DNA of 64,000 nt from Verrucomicrobiaceae bacterium (GCA_027490195.1 JAIXYN010000025.1:1-64000), one strand, 5' to 3'. Counted from the first letter of the stretch, positions 1 through 8,807 are shown. The notes: generated from the sequence alone by a model not told the origin. Translations and numbers: made by a program.

Positions 1-56
1 CTGTTTTCCAAGCAGAGCATCAGGCCCGGCACTCCATGCTGGGACGTAGGATGGAC

Positions 57-296
57 GTGGCGATAGCCCGTCCGTCCATGAGCGTGGGGCAAACGTCTTG
101 AGCCTGCGAGCGTTCGGGCAGCCTTGAGCGCACCGTGGGTGCTGGGGCGTACGAACGTCCTCGCAGTCGGGCGGTTTGGCGGAGTGAGCGCTGGAGCGTG
201 GGCGGTCCTCGACGCCAAACACGACCGACCTACGTTCCAGAAAGTACGCATGTCCTCTCAGCGAACAGACCTGTTTTCAATTGAGCATGGTATGAG
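57..296 (+). repeat. Dispersed repeat, copy A (inverted relative to copy B at 14519-14739)
   Basis: This non-coding stretch resembles the reverse complement of 14519-14739. Three blocks match: 57-92 against 14704-14739 (nearly identical), 149-184 against 14657-14692 (36 of 36 bases, beginning GTACGAACGTCC), and 268-282 against 14534-14547 (GACCTGTTTTCAAT). The spacing between blocks differs and the blocks fall in different reading frames, so a shared protein is unlikely. The first 20 bases of the window (CTGTTTTCCAAGCAGAGCAT) resemble 271-288, so a further copy may end at the left edge. No transposase or target duplication was seen. Confidence 0.6.
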
Positions 297-395
297 TGGT
301 TTCATTGGGCGAATCCTAAGGCTTCTGAAGCGGGGACGCGATGGGGGGGGCATTGATTCCGGTTGCTCATCTGCCGTCTCGGACGATCTGGCTGC

Positions 396-1187
396 ATGAT
401 TCTTGACGCCAGTTGCCGACTTGACTACCAGCTCATGGACTACGTTCCCGCCATTTTCATGCTGCGCCCGCGCAGTGGCCAGGCGCAGCGGATCATTCGT
501 GAGGAGTTTCAAATCAACCCGCAGGTGCCTGTGGTCGAGTTCACGGATGTGTATGGCAATCTTTGCCAGCGAACCGTGATGCCGCCGGGAGATTTTCATC
601 TCTCCGTGCAGTATCGTGTCGAGGTCGAAGACAGGGTGGATGAGGATGTGTATGCGCCGCTGATGCTGGTGCAAAATCTGCCGCCGGACACTCTGCACTA
701 CCTGCTGCCCAGCCGCTATTGCCAGTCTGACGAGCTCTCTGCACTGGCCACGTCCATCATTGGTCATCTGGCGCCGAACTACCAATGCGTAGCGGCGATT
801 CGCACCTGGGTGCAGCAAAACGTGCGCAATGAACCGGGCTCCAGCAATAGCTTTACCACGGCGCTGGAAACGCTGAACACGCGCCGGGGAGTTTGCCGGG
901 ATTTCGCGCACCTGGGCATCGCGCTGTGCCGGGCGATCAATGTGCCGGCGCGCATGGTGGTGGGTTTTCTGCATCAGCTTTATCCGATGGATCTGCATGC
1001 GTGGTTCGAAGCGTACCTTGGTGGCCGGTGGTTCACCTTTGACGCCACGGAAAACATGACGCGTGGCAACCGCATTGTCGTGGCCTACGGCCGTGATGCG
1101 GCGGATGTGGCACTGGCCACGATGTTTGGCCATTTTACGATGCTGAACATGCAGGTCTCAGTCTCTGAGCATCAGCCGCCATTTTAG
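396..1187 (+). CDS. Transglutaminase-like (cysteine protease fold) family protein
   Basis: This 263-residue protein belongs to the bacterial transglutaminase-like family. It has an N-terminal beta-rich domain and then the core domain. The catalytic triad is visible in order: Cys in RRGVCRDFAH, His in DLHAWFEAY and Asp in FTFDAT. Such proteins act as peptidases or amide hydrolases; the substrate is unknown. I chose the ATG at 396, which leads straight into the conserved N-terminal domain, over the in-frame TTG at 363; neither has a clear Shine-Dalgarno. There is no signal peptide, so it is probably cytoplasmic. The gene stands alone between the dispersed repeat and the CRISPR array and has no evident link to either. 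Confidence 0.85.
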   Translation: MILDASCRLDYQLMDYVPAIFMLRPRSGQAQRIIREEFQINPQVPVVEFTDVYGNLCQRTVMPPGDFHLSVQYRVEVEDRVDEDVYAPLMLVQNLPPDTLHYLLPSRYCQSDELSALATSIIGHLAPNYQCVAAIRTWVQQNVRNEPGSSNSFTTALETLNTRRGVCRDFAHLGIALCRAINVPARMVVGFLHQLYPMDLHAWFEAYLGGRWFTFDATENMTRGNRIVVAYGRDAADVALATMFGHFTMLNMQVSVSEHQPPF

Positions 1188-1533
1188 ACCCACTCTCCAA
1201 AATCTTGTCCCACTGCCCAGAGGGTGGAGCGGCCCCATGGGCTGAAGAGCTGCTTTCATGGGTGGTGCAGAAAGGGCTTGTGCCCGATGCGTTTGATCGT
1301 GGTGTCGGAGGTGAGGATGGGCAGGGCCGTTGAGGTGTTGCACCTTTCCCGCCCCGAGGAGATGCCTGCGCCGATCCGCAGCCACGCGAAGGAGGCAGCG
1401 AGCAGGGAGGAGCAGGATTTGAAGGGGGTGAAATTCACGGCGTGACCTTGGAGGGTGCGTGCGGTCATCGCCATGGAGTGTTCACCCCATGGACAGCGGT
1501 AAATTCGCCTTCAATCAACGGCGCGGCGGTTTG
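1188..1533. other. Intergenic region upstream of the CRISPR array
   Basis: No recognisable gene was found. A 72-codon minus-strand frame (1256-1474) has GC-rich third positions but no recognisable family, and competes with other open frames. Because the array is transcribed rightwards, this region lies at its transcriptional 5' end and is where a leader promoter would sit if one exists. I see no convincing sigma-70 pair in it. Confidence 0.4.
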
Positions 1534-3064
1534 GTTTTGATCTCGCCCTCACAGGGGCATGGTGGTAAATGTAATTCAGTGTCCCCCATTACACTCTTTT
1601 AGTTTTGATCTCGCCCTCAAAGGGGCATGGTGGTAAAGACTCTGAAACAGAGCCCGAAGCCTAAACTGCGTTTTGATCTCGCCCTCAAAGGGGCATGGTG
1701 GTAAATCTTGCCTTTCCGGCCCCCGTTTCGCTGTCAGGTTTTGATCTCGCCCTCAAAGGGGCATGGTGGTAAAATTCTTCCTCTCGTTGGTTTGAAATTC
1801 AGCGCGTTTTGATCTCGCCCTCAAAGGGGCATGGTGGTAAACGGGTGGTTTGACATGCCCTTGAAGGCGTGGCGTTTTGATCTCGCCCTCAAAGGGGCAT
1901 GGTGGTAAAGGCGATCCATTCCGCGTGCGCTGGCCCATCCCGTTTTGATCTCGCCCTCAAAGGGGCATGGTGGTAAACCGGAAGCCATTGCATTACTAAT
2001 TCTTCCCCGGTTTTGATCTCGCCCTCAAAGGGGCATGGTGGTAAATCGGGTAAATCCATGCTCACAAAGCTTTGCATGTTTTGATCTCGCCCTCAAAGGG
2101 GCATGGTGGTAAACCGACTGGCTCGCCAAGCAGCCCAAGGCCCGCGTTTTGATCTCGCCCTCAAAGGGGCATGGTGGTAAAAACCGGTGGGCGGGGAGGG
2201 GCGTCCGAAGAAGGTTTTGATCTCGCCCTCAAAGGGGCATGGTGGTAAAGCAGAAAACGAGTCACACACCACGATACCGCCGTTTTGATCTCGCCCTCAA
2301 AGGGGCATGGTGGTAAATCCAAGATTGTGATGTCAAACGTAGAACCATGTTTTGATCTCGCCCTCAAAGGGGCATGGTGGTAAACGTGATCGCAGTCGTG
2401 CCAATCTCCAAACCACGTTTTGATCTCGCCCTCAAAGGGGCATGGTGGTAAATGGCAAACCACCCGCAACACCCACGAAGCCGCGTTTTGATCTCGCCCT
2501 CAAAGGGGCATGGTGGTAAAACCGCCGCCCCCGTCTTACCCATCCCCGGAAAGTTTTGATCTCGCCCTCAAAGGGGCATGGTGGTAAACAGAAACAAACT
2601 CACCCCCTGAATTGACATCCGTTTTGATCTCGCCCTCAAAGGGGCATGGTGGTAAATCGGTTTTGTTGTTGTTTGTAGGAAAATCAGTGTTTTGATCTCG
2701 CCCTCAAAGGGGCATGGTGGTAAAGACAGCGCCACCTCATCGGGCAGCGGCAGCCCGTTTTGATCTCGCCCTCAAAGGGGCATGGTGGTAAAGAAGGGCT
2801 TGCTGTCATCGTCTTCCAGCTTCAGTTTTGATCTCGCCCTCAAAGGGGCATGGTGGTAAAAAACTTCCGGCGTCCCTGCCTCCTTCACCCCAGTTTTGAT
2901 CTCGCCCTCAAAGGGGCATGGTGGTAAAACGGCCAACGAAATCACCGTGACAGGCACTACGTTTTGATCTCGCCCTCAAAGGGGCATGGTGGTAAACAGA
3001 GCATCGCCAAACTCTACGCCCAGGCCAAGTTTTGATCTCGCCCTCAAAGGGGCATGGTGGTAAA
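1534..3064 (+). CRISPR. Type II-C CRISPR array, 23 repeats and 22 spacers
   Basis: Twenty-three copies of a 36-bp repeat begin GTTTTGATCT and end ATGGTGGTAAA. They start at 1534, 1602, 1670 and so on to 2961 and 3029. Unit length is 68 bp (32-nt spacers) except one of 67 bp between 2282 and 2349. All repeats appear identical except the first, which has one substitution (CTCACAGGGG in place of CTCAAAGGGG). The repeat's first ten bases are complementary to the tracrRNA anti-repeat at 8163-8172, so crRNAs are read on the plus strand, toward cas2 and against the cas operon. Only 24 bp separate the last repeat from the cas2 stop. Spacers look unrelated to one another; I could not identify their targets. 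Confidence 0.98.
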
Positions 3065-3088
3065 GGATTCTCCCCAAGCTCTTGAATT

Positions 3089-3400
3089 TCAGGAGCTTGG
3101 GGACTCCCAGAAAACCACGAATGGCTTGAAGGGCGGGGGTTTCTTCTCGGTTTCATCCTGGGCACACAGGAGGAGCTGGGCCTCCCATACCGCACGTTCC
3201 ATCGGGAAAAGGCGGACATCTCCGTCCACCTGAAGCGACACCCGGCGCATGTAACGGATGACGCGGTCGCACTCGTGGGGCTCTCCCTCGAAGACATAAA
3301 TGCTGTACTGCACACGTACACCGCCCAGGCGCTCGAACTCCACCCGCATCAGCGTCTGGTGCTTTGTCTCTGGCAGGTCATAGGCCAGCATCACAAGCAT
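3089..3400 (-). CDS. cas2: CRISPR-associated endonuclease Cas2
   Basis: This 103-residue protein is of typical Cas2 length. Cas2 is the dimeric scaffold that binds two Cas1 dimers for spacer integration. The ferredoxin-fold start is recognisable: hydrophobic strand MLVMLAYDLPE with the conserved Asp, then FERLGGVRVQYSIYVFEG, and a second strand DVRLFPM. It is the last gene of the cas9-cas1-cas2 operon, 48 bp after cas1, and stops 24 bp from the array. The tail after about residue 85 (proline- and lysine-rich) is not part of the core fold. Confidence 0.92.
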   Translation of the reverse strand: MLVMLAYDLPETKHQTLMRVEFERLGGVRVQYSIYVFEGEPHECDRVIRYMRRVSLQVDGDVRLFPMERAVWEAQLLLCAQDETEKKPPPFKPFVVFWESPSS

Positions 3401-3448
3401 GGTGTCCGGAGGGAAGCGCGAACTTGGCAGCCCGCTGGTTTGAGGTAG

Positions 3449-4345
3449 TCAGACGCAGGCGTCACGAGGTTGTAGAGCAAAAGGTTCAAAGGCTTTCTTT
3501 CCATCCAGTGCCTGGACAAAGGACTCCACGACCAGGCGGATGATGCTCCGTAGGCGGAAGCGATGACCGCGATAGGTTAGCGTCTCCTCCATCATTTCTG
3601 CATAGCGTCCGGCCATCTTCTTTTTGTCGTGCATCTCATCCAGATGGCGGATGACGGTCAGCTCCACACAGCAGCGGAAGGGCTCTACCAGATCGCAGAC
3701 CAGAGAGGGACGGCTGCGGCGTAGCTTATGCACGATTCCCACACCGGGCTCCAGCCCGGAGGCGGCGCATTGCCACTCCAGCGCATGATAGAGGAAGCCG
3801 TAGCCATAGTTTAGGGCCGCGTTCAAGGGATGCTCCGCACGGCGCTTTTCCCGTGCAAAAAGATCGGTGCTGGCCGCCTTGAAGTAACGTGCCCAGAAGA
3901 AGCGCGCATACTTGGCCTCAAGACGCAGGATGCGGGCAAAGGAATTGTCCTTCAGCTTTGGCAGCGGCCCCAGCAGCGGATCAAACACGCGCAGCATGAG
4001 GTGCTGGTTTTCAATCTTCGTCCAAAGAAGATCAGAGGCCAGCTGTGTGGCCTTGCGCTCTGGCAGACGGCACACCTTCGCCTGCGCGGTGGGGTTCACA
4101 TAGCGGCAACGCGGGATCATGCTGGCTGTGCGCCATTTCTTGGTGCGGCTGTCCCAACGCGAAAAGATCACGGGACATTGAGACGCCAGAGCCTCCAAGG
4201 CGCTCTGGCTCCAGCGCGCCTTGGGTGAAAAGCATTGCACACTCCCCAGTACTTCAAGCGCGATCTTCTTGCCGCAAGAGATCAGCTTGCCCTGCTGGAG
4301 CTGTACGTCCGCCTCGTCTTCGAGGAGTATCAGGTGATGGATCAT
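3449..4345 (-). CDS. cas1: CRISPR-associated integrase Cas1
   Basis: This is Cas1, the metal-dependent integrase that inserts new spacers together with Cas2. The 298-residue protein keeps the active-site pattern: Glu143 in RLEAKYARFFW, His206 in GVGIVHKLRR, and Asp218/Glu221 in CDLVEPFR. The N-terminal beta domain starts at the first Met (MIHHLILLEDEAD...), which matches where Cas1 proteins of type II systems begin. That start lies 92 nt inside the end of cas9, so the two coding regions overlap in different frames. cas2 follows after 48 bp. The system type is assigned from cas9 and the absence of csn2 or cas4. Confidence 0.95.
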   Translation of the reverse strand: MIHHLILLEDEADVQLQQGKLISCGKKIALEVLGSVQCFSPKARWSQSALEALASQCPVIFSRWDSRTKKWRTASMIPRCRYVNPTAQAKVCRLPERKATQLASDLLWTKIENQHLMLRVFDPLLGPLPKLKDNSFARILRLEAKYARFFWARYFKAASTDLFAREKRRAEHPLNAALNYGYGFLYHALEWQCAASGLEPGVGIVHKLRRSRPSLVCDLVEPFRCCVELTVIRHLDEMHDKKKMAGRYAEMMEETLTYRGHRFRLRSIIRLVVESFVQALDGKKAFEPFALQPRDACV

Positions 4346-7300
4346 CTGGAACTGTGGGCGTCTTTAGCCTGCCCGCTGAAATCAACGAGCGAGCCATGTC
4401 AAAAGCGGAGGGAAGGCCCAGAAGTGACGCAAGGTCTGCGGCAACACCGGATTTACGGGACAGGATGTCCTGCGTGCATTCCTTGAGGGGGGTGAGTTTC
4501 TTGTCGGAGATCAGCAAACAGGCCATTTCAATGGTGCCTCGGTTATCTCCTGTCGTCGAAGTCACTTTGAGGAAAGTGCTCCAGACCTTGTTAGTCTCTG
4601 AACTGGTCAGGCCGCCCTCATGGTCATAGCTGACCTTGAAGACATCCCCCCGCCGAACTGAACCTACTTTCTTTGAAAATGGCAGTAGTCGTTTCCCTTG
4701 AATTAAATCACGCAGCGTTTGATGGGTTTCCAACTTGTCCGGCTTATTCTGCATGAATGCAGGCGCTGGTGCCCTTGCATCACGGTCATAACGAAGACCC
4801 AGTTGCTTGAGGTGCCGCAGCGCCGTGGCATTTGGAATGAGGCGTTTTTGATACTGCCAACCGGCGGCCTCCCAGTCTGCATTTCCACTGGCCCGCGCTT
4901 TCCTAGCGGCTTTTTCATCAAACCCCAGCCAGATTTCCAGGCGGTCGTATTTGAGCTCTAGGCTGCGCAGGGCGGTGCGGGTTCCCTGTTCATTGAGCCT
5001 GCCACTCCAGCCGAGTCCTTTGCCGAAGCTGCCTTTGCTGTTCCACTTCCAGATTTTAGTAATGGGTGTCCATGGCTTGCCGTCTTTGCCATCTCGCAGG
5101 CGCAGCACCGGCGGCTTTTGGCCGCGCTCTGACTGCAAGGTGGCCGTGGCGGCCTCCAGATATTTCTCGATGTCCTGGATAGTAGGAATGACATCCTTGA
5201 ATGGCGGTGGTGGCAGGCCTTTGCGCAGATTGCGCGCGCGCCATTGGCGATCCTTCCTTTCATTGATGCCCATCTTTTGCAGCAAGGCACGGAGCTTGTC
5301 GGGGTTTCCTTTGTAGTCTGCGGGGTTGAAAGGGCTGCCTTCGCGCTGAGCCAGGTCGGGCTTGTCTCGGTCTGCTTGCCGCCAAAAGGTGGAGTCCCCC
5401 AGCGAGCCGGTTTTGCTGCGTGATTTGCGCAAGAGGACGGGGCACTGCGCGTATTCGCGGCTATCACCGGGCAGCCAGTGTTGAAGGGAAGCCGCATCGA
5501 GAAGCCCCGGCAGCGCCCGCGTCACGAGTCTGGACGTCATTTCACCCGGCCTGTGCTGATTGATCTCAGCCACCCGCTCGGCATAAAAAATGCCACCGCA
5601 ATGCACGCTGTTCATGCCTTCCCGAGGCGGGATGTGAGAAAGTACCGCAGCATCAATCAGGTGGTGGGTGAGGTCTGCACGGTCTTTGCGGTAATCTGGC
5701 AGCCAGGACCTGAGGGCCTGAGAAGCGAGCCAGCCGCTGGGCGTGGCAATTCGCCGGGCGCATTCTTCCGGCTGCTTGGCAATGCCTAGCCAGTCTGCAG
5801 CTGCGGCATAGAGCTGCCGTGCTAGCTGGGCGGTGCGCGTCATGTTGCCGAAATCCGGCACCAGCAGCATGCCTTGATCATCGTAATGCTTTGGCCATTT
5901 GCCAGCAGGGTCATCTTCACGGCGCGTGCCCCAGAGGAATACCTCACGCTTGAGCGCGGACCAGCGCATGTCTGCGTTTCTGGCGGCGAGTTCGCGGAGC
6001 CGCTCTGCACCGAGCCATTTGAGAGGAGTCTGCTTTGCCTTCAGCCCATTGGTCTGCCGGAAGGTGAGTACCAGATTGTCATCCACGGACAAGCCGCCCA
6101 TTTCCGCAGGATAGATGTGCTCGATTTCCAGCCTGTCATCCAAAGGATCGTCCGGCAGAGGATCGCCAGTGTAAGGGCAATGCCCTTTTTGCTGCTTATG
6201 CAAGGCCATGCGGCGACGGCGTGATGCGACGCCAGAATCTGCATAGGGTGACTTGTCGAAAGCCTCCCGACGTTCGTCGCGCTTCTTTTTGTGCTCCTTG
6301 AGGATTTCGTCCTTCTGCTTCTGCGTGCGGGGTGGATCTCCCACGACCTCAATCGTCACAAAGTCTGGTGCCGATATGCCCGAAAGTGGATGTGACTCAG
6401 CCTGAAAGCCTGCGAACAACTGGCGCAGGAAGCCCTGACAAGAACGGGAAACCTCGCCTTTCCGTTTGCCGTGCTGGATGCGTCTGCCCAGCAAAAACTC
6501 CACCTGAGGATAGACACCCCAGTCCAGCACGCTTTCGCGCCGCCAGTCGTAGAACTCCAGATCCACAAGGCGGCGGTTGTAGCCCTCGACCGTGAAGTCG
6601 GTGCCGTCAGCTGTGGCGATGCTGAACAGGCGCTCAGCTGTGCCGTGATGCAGGCTGCCCGTACCACCGATGGCGTTTGGTGCCACGATGTCATCAAGCT
6701 GATCATAGAAGGATTCATTCCAGCCCTTGGTCGTGGCTGAAGGCTTGGGGCCCAAATCTGCGGCGATGCCACTGTGGGACGCGACATCCTCTTCGATGAT
6801 TTCACGGGCCTTCTTTTTGGCTTTCGAACGGAGTTCTTTGTCTAACACTGGAACAGCGATGTCGGCACCGTACTGCCCGGCAATCAAGTCCACCAGGGCT
6901 TTGATGGCAATGGCTGACAAAGCATGCAGGAACTCTTTGTGGCACTTCTTCCGGTCCACCTTCTGCTTGGCGGCTTTGGCCGCTTTCTCCATCTCTGCAT
7001 CTTTGTAGGTGATCTCCACCCGGCGGGTGATTCCGAACTCAAGCATGGCCCAGAGGCGCAGGGCACCGTGTCCGCGTGCACTGGTCTTCTGCTCTCCTAA
7101 ACCGAGTCTGGATGCGTAGGGACAGTCTTTTCTTTTTTTGGCCCAGTGCGCCTCCATTTCCAGAAGGGATTTGCGGTTGTACCAGAAGATGGCTTTTTCA
7201 CGCGCTGCCGCCGCATCTTTCAATGCCGGGAACTGCTTTCTATCATCTGGGTTGATACCAAGCGCCGCTAGAAAACCCTCTGCATCGTCGATCATCGCCG

Positions 7301-8117
7301 CGTGACGGCGGACGATCTGCACCAAGTGCGCCCATATTTGGCGGCGCGGAAAGGCAAAGCCTCGGGCACGCTGGCGCAGATTGTCGTGTTTCGCTCCTTT
7401 GAAGTGTTCTTGCAAGACGGTCTCGAGCGTGTGTTCGCTGGACACCTTAAATCGCCGGTCGATTTCCTCCTCAAACTCAGCCCACTTGGCATCTGGTGCT
7501 TTTTTGTCTGCTGCGAGTTCGCGCCGATGAGCATAGTCTTGAAGCTGCGCAGCAAGGCCCTCATCAATAGTTGCCGTTGTCAGCCATTTGAAAGCATCTG
7601 CAAGCTTGTTGGATCGCCCCCAGGGGTGCTCGCCATCCTCTGAGAAGCGCCCGTAATCATAGCCGCGCAGGGCCACGCAGCTTCGAATGGCGATGGAGAG
7701 TGCTTCTTTGCTTCCCAGTCCGTTCCCTTCGCTCCGGACGGCCCGATAGCGCATTTTGAAAGGATCACTGTGCTCATAAGCAGTTCTGTTGTCCTTCCAT
7801 GGCAGCGGCATGCCATGTTTCACCAGCAATGCATCCAGCCTCGAAAGCCGGGTTCGTTTGTTGGCACGGTTGCGACGTGCATGCCTAAGCAGGCGGCGCT
7901 TCTCCAAAGCGTCAGCCCCCGGGAGAACATCGCTAACGTCCACCGTTTTCGCATAGATCTCCTCTCGCCCTTTGCGTAGATAAATGCCAATGCCTTCAAG
8001 ACCGATATCAATACCAAGCGAGACTGCGCGTGTATAGAAGACGTTGCTGTTCCACTTCGTCTGGGCAGCTTCAAGCCCGGTATTTTGAAGATGCAGAAGG
8101 TAGTTGCGTGAAATCAT
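4254..8117 (-). CDS. cas9: Type II-C CRISPR effector nuclease Cas9
   Basis: This 1287-residue Cas9 is the RNA-guided double-strand DNA nuclease. Visible landmarks: RuvC-I GIDIGLEGIG with Asp37; arginine-rich bridge helix about 73-93; RuvC-II FVTIEVVGD with Glu590; HNH EIEHIYP with His667, then DDN681 and TN690; RuvC-III THHLIDAA with His819 and Asp822. All nuclease residues seem intact. About 31 residues precede the first RuvC strand, longer than usual. No ATG, GTG or TTG suited as a start was found just before that strand, so the ATG at 8117 is kept; its Shine-Dalgarno (AAGG) is weak. The last ~30 codons encode a Pro/Arg-rich tail overlapping cas1. No csn2 or cas4 is present, which gives II-C. 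The PAM cannot be read from sequence. Confidence 0.97.
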   Translation of the reverse strand: MISRNYLLHLQNTGLEAAQTKWNSNVFYTRAVSLGIDIGLEGIGIYLRKGREEIYAKTVDVSDVLPGADALEKRRLLRHARRNRANKRTRLSRLDALLVKHGMPLPWKDNRTAYEHSDPFKMRYRAVRSEGNGLGSKEALSIAIRSCVALRGYDYGRFSEDGEHPWGRSNKLADAFKWLTTATIDEGLAAQLQDYAHRRELAADKKAPDAKWAEFEEEIDRRFKVSSEHTLETVLQEHFKGAKHDNLRQRARGFAFPRRQIWAHLVQIVRRHAAMIDDAEGFLAALGINPDDRKQFPALKDAAAAREKAIFWYNRKSLLEMEAHWAKKRKDCPYASRLGLGEQKTSARGHGALRLWAMLEFGITRRVEITYKDAEMEKAAKAAKQKVDRKKCHKEFLHALSAIAIKALVDLIAGQYGADIAVPVLDKELRSKAKKKAREIIEEDVASHSGIAADLGPKPSATTKGWNESFYDQLDDIVAPNAIGGTGSLHHGTAERLFSIATADGTDFTVEGYNRRLVDLEFYDWRRESVLDWGVYPQVEFLLGRRIQHGKRKGEVSRSCQGFLRQLFAGFQAESHPLSGISAPDFVTIEVVGDPPRTQKQKDEILKEHKKKRDERREAFDKSPYADSGVASRRRRMALHKQQKGHCPYTGDPLPDDPLDDRLEIEHIYPAEMGGLSVDDNLVLTFRQTNGLKAKQTPLKWLGAERLRELAARNADMRWSALKREVFLWGTRREDDPAGKWPKHYDDQGMLLVPDFGNMTRTAQLARQLYAAAADWLGIAKQPEECARRIATPSGWLASQALRSWLPDYRKDRADLTHHLIDAAVLSHIPPREGMNSVHCGGIFYAERVAEINQHRPGEMTSRLVTRALPGLLDAASLQHWLPGDSREYAQCPVLLRKSRSKTGSLGDSTFWRQADRDKPDLAQREGSPFNPADYKGNPDKLRALLQKMGINERKDRQWRARNLRKGLPPPPFKDVIPTIQDIEKYLEAATATLQSERGQKPPVLRLRDGKDGKPWTPITKIWKWNSKGSFGKGLGWSGRLNEQGTRTALRSLELKYDRLEIWLGFDEKAARKARASGNADWEAAGWQYQKRLIPNATALRHLKQLGLRYDRDARAPAPAFMQNKPDKLETHQTLRDLIQGKRLLPFSKKVGSVRRGDVFKVSYDHEGGLTSSETNKVWSTFLKVTSTTGDNRGTIEMACLLISDKKLTPLKECTQDILSRKSGVAADLASLLGLPSAFDMARSLISAGRLKTPTVPDDPSPDTPRRRGGRTAPAGQADLLRQEDRA

Positions 8118-8127
8118 GACGGTGACC

Positions 8128-8156
8128 TTGACACACTATTAGGAGAGCGCCATCAT
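8128..8156 (+). promoter_or_regulatory. Candidate tracrRNA promoter
   Basis: TTGACA at 8128-8133, 17 bp, then CATCAT at 8151-8156 (4 of 6 to TATAAT). It would start transcription near 8163, exactly at the perfect anti-repeat. An alternative -10, TATTAG at 8137-8142, would start near 8149 and include the longer anti-repeat. Both lie between the divergent cas9 start and the tracrRNA. Confidence 0.4.
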
Positions 8157-8304
8157 CTCCTTAGATCAAAACCAGCCCTCCGTGAATATGCGTTGAGTGA
8201 AGAGCGCTCTGAAGCGGGCCAATGGGTGACTTCCGAACGGCAGTTTCGCACTGCCATCCTGATCCATACAAAGGCCCGCAGCCAACACTGCGGGCCTTTT
8301 TTTT
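8147..8304 (+). ncRNA. tracrRNA for the type II-C system
   Basis: AGATCAAAAC at 8163-8172 is the exact reverse complement of the first ten bases of the CRISPR repeat. The bases just upstream (GCGCCATCATCTCCTT, 8147-8162) partly match the complement of the rest of the repeat with an internal bulge, as in crRNA:tracrRNA duplexes. Downstream lie a hairpin GGCAGT-TTCGC-ACTGCC near 8239-8255 and a 12-bp terminator stem with a T tract. The RNA is divergent from cas9. The 5' end is uncertain: 8147 if the extended anti-repeat is transcribed, about 8163 if the TTGACA promoter is used. The polarity fixes the array direction as plus. Confidence 0.88.
8270..8304 (+). terminator. Intrinsic terminator of the tracrRNA
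   Basis: Perfect 12-bp stem AAAGGCCCGCAG / CTGCGGGCCTTT around loop CCAACA, followed by further Ts to 8304. It ends the tracrRNA and probably forms its 3' hairpin. Confidence 0.93.
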
Positions 8305-8517
8305 GCGAGATGATAACCGCTGAAATTAATATGGCGAATCGCTCACTCGCATTGCTGATGGTCCACACGAATAAGGTGTACCGCTAGTGCAGACTCATGC
8401 GCGTTGTCGCTCTTCGCCAGACGCAGCGGAGCCGTCGGTTAGCTTCCAAAATGTCTGATCATTGTCCGAGAACAAAAACATCACTTGAACAAATCCTCAT
8501 AACTCATTGGTAATGAG

Positions 8518-8593
8518 TGGTGCACCCGGCAGGGATCGAACCTGCGACCAGCCGATTAGAAATCGGCTGCTCTATCCACTGAGCTACGGGTGC
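8518..8593 (-). tRNA. tRNA-Arg (anticodon TCT)
   Basis: On the minus strand the acceptor stem GCACCCG pairs with CGGGTGC. The D arm is GCTC...GAGC, the anticodon stem GCCGA/TCGGC closes loop TTTCTAA (anticodon TCT), and the T arm GCAGG-TTCGATC-CCTGC is canonical. Discriminator A is followed by an encoded CCA (plus-strand TGG at 8518-8520). It reads AGA codons. It lies just past the CRISPR locus. The ~210 bp on either side (8305-8517, 8594-8807) show no gene. Confidence 0.97.
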
Positions 8594-8807
8594 CTATCCA
8601 GACTGGGGCGATCATATGTCTATCTGCGGCTTGAGCAAGGGCGCGCTTTGCTGAGAATGCCGGGTGGAATGCGGTGCGCCTGTGCTGAGAAGGGCGCGTG
8701 GGGACGTTTGGCGGCGGCTTGAGGATAAGCGGCCCTACCTTGCGATGGGTGGGGTGGGCGGAGCTAGGTGAGATTGGTCAAGCGTCTATCGCTGGTCATG
8801 GCGTGCT

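Noticed and set aside
124-399. A 91-codon plus-strand frame at the left edge
   Set aside because: It crosses the dispersed repeat; in copy B the matching blocks fall in different frames, so coding conservation is not supported.
258-1133. A 291-codon frame antisense to the transglutaminase-like gene
   Set aside because: Shadow of a recognised gene; His/Arg-rich with no family match.
1256-1474. A 72-codon minus-strand frame left of the array
   Set aside because: Good third-position GC but no recognisable sequence, weak start, and competing frames; noted only in the intergenic entry.
1753-3321. Minus-strand open frames across the CRISPR array
   Set aside because: They are translations of the repeat itself (recurring PPCPFEGEIKT and YHHAPLRARSK).
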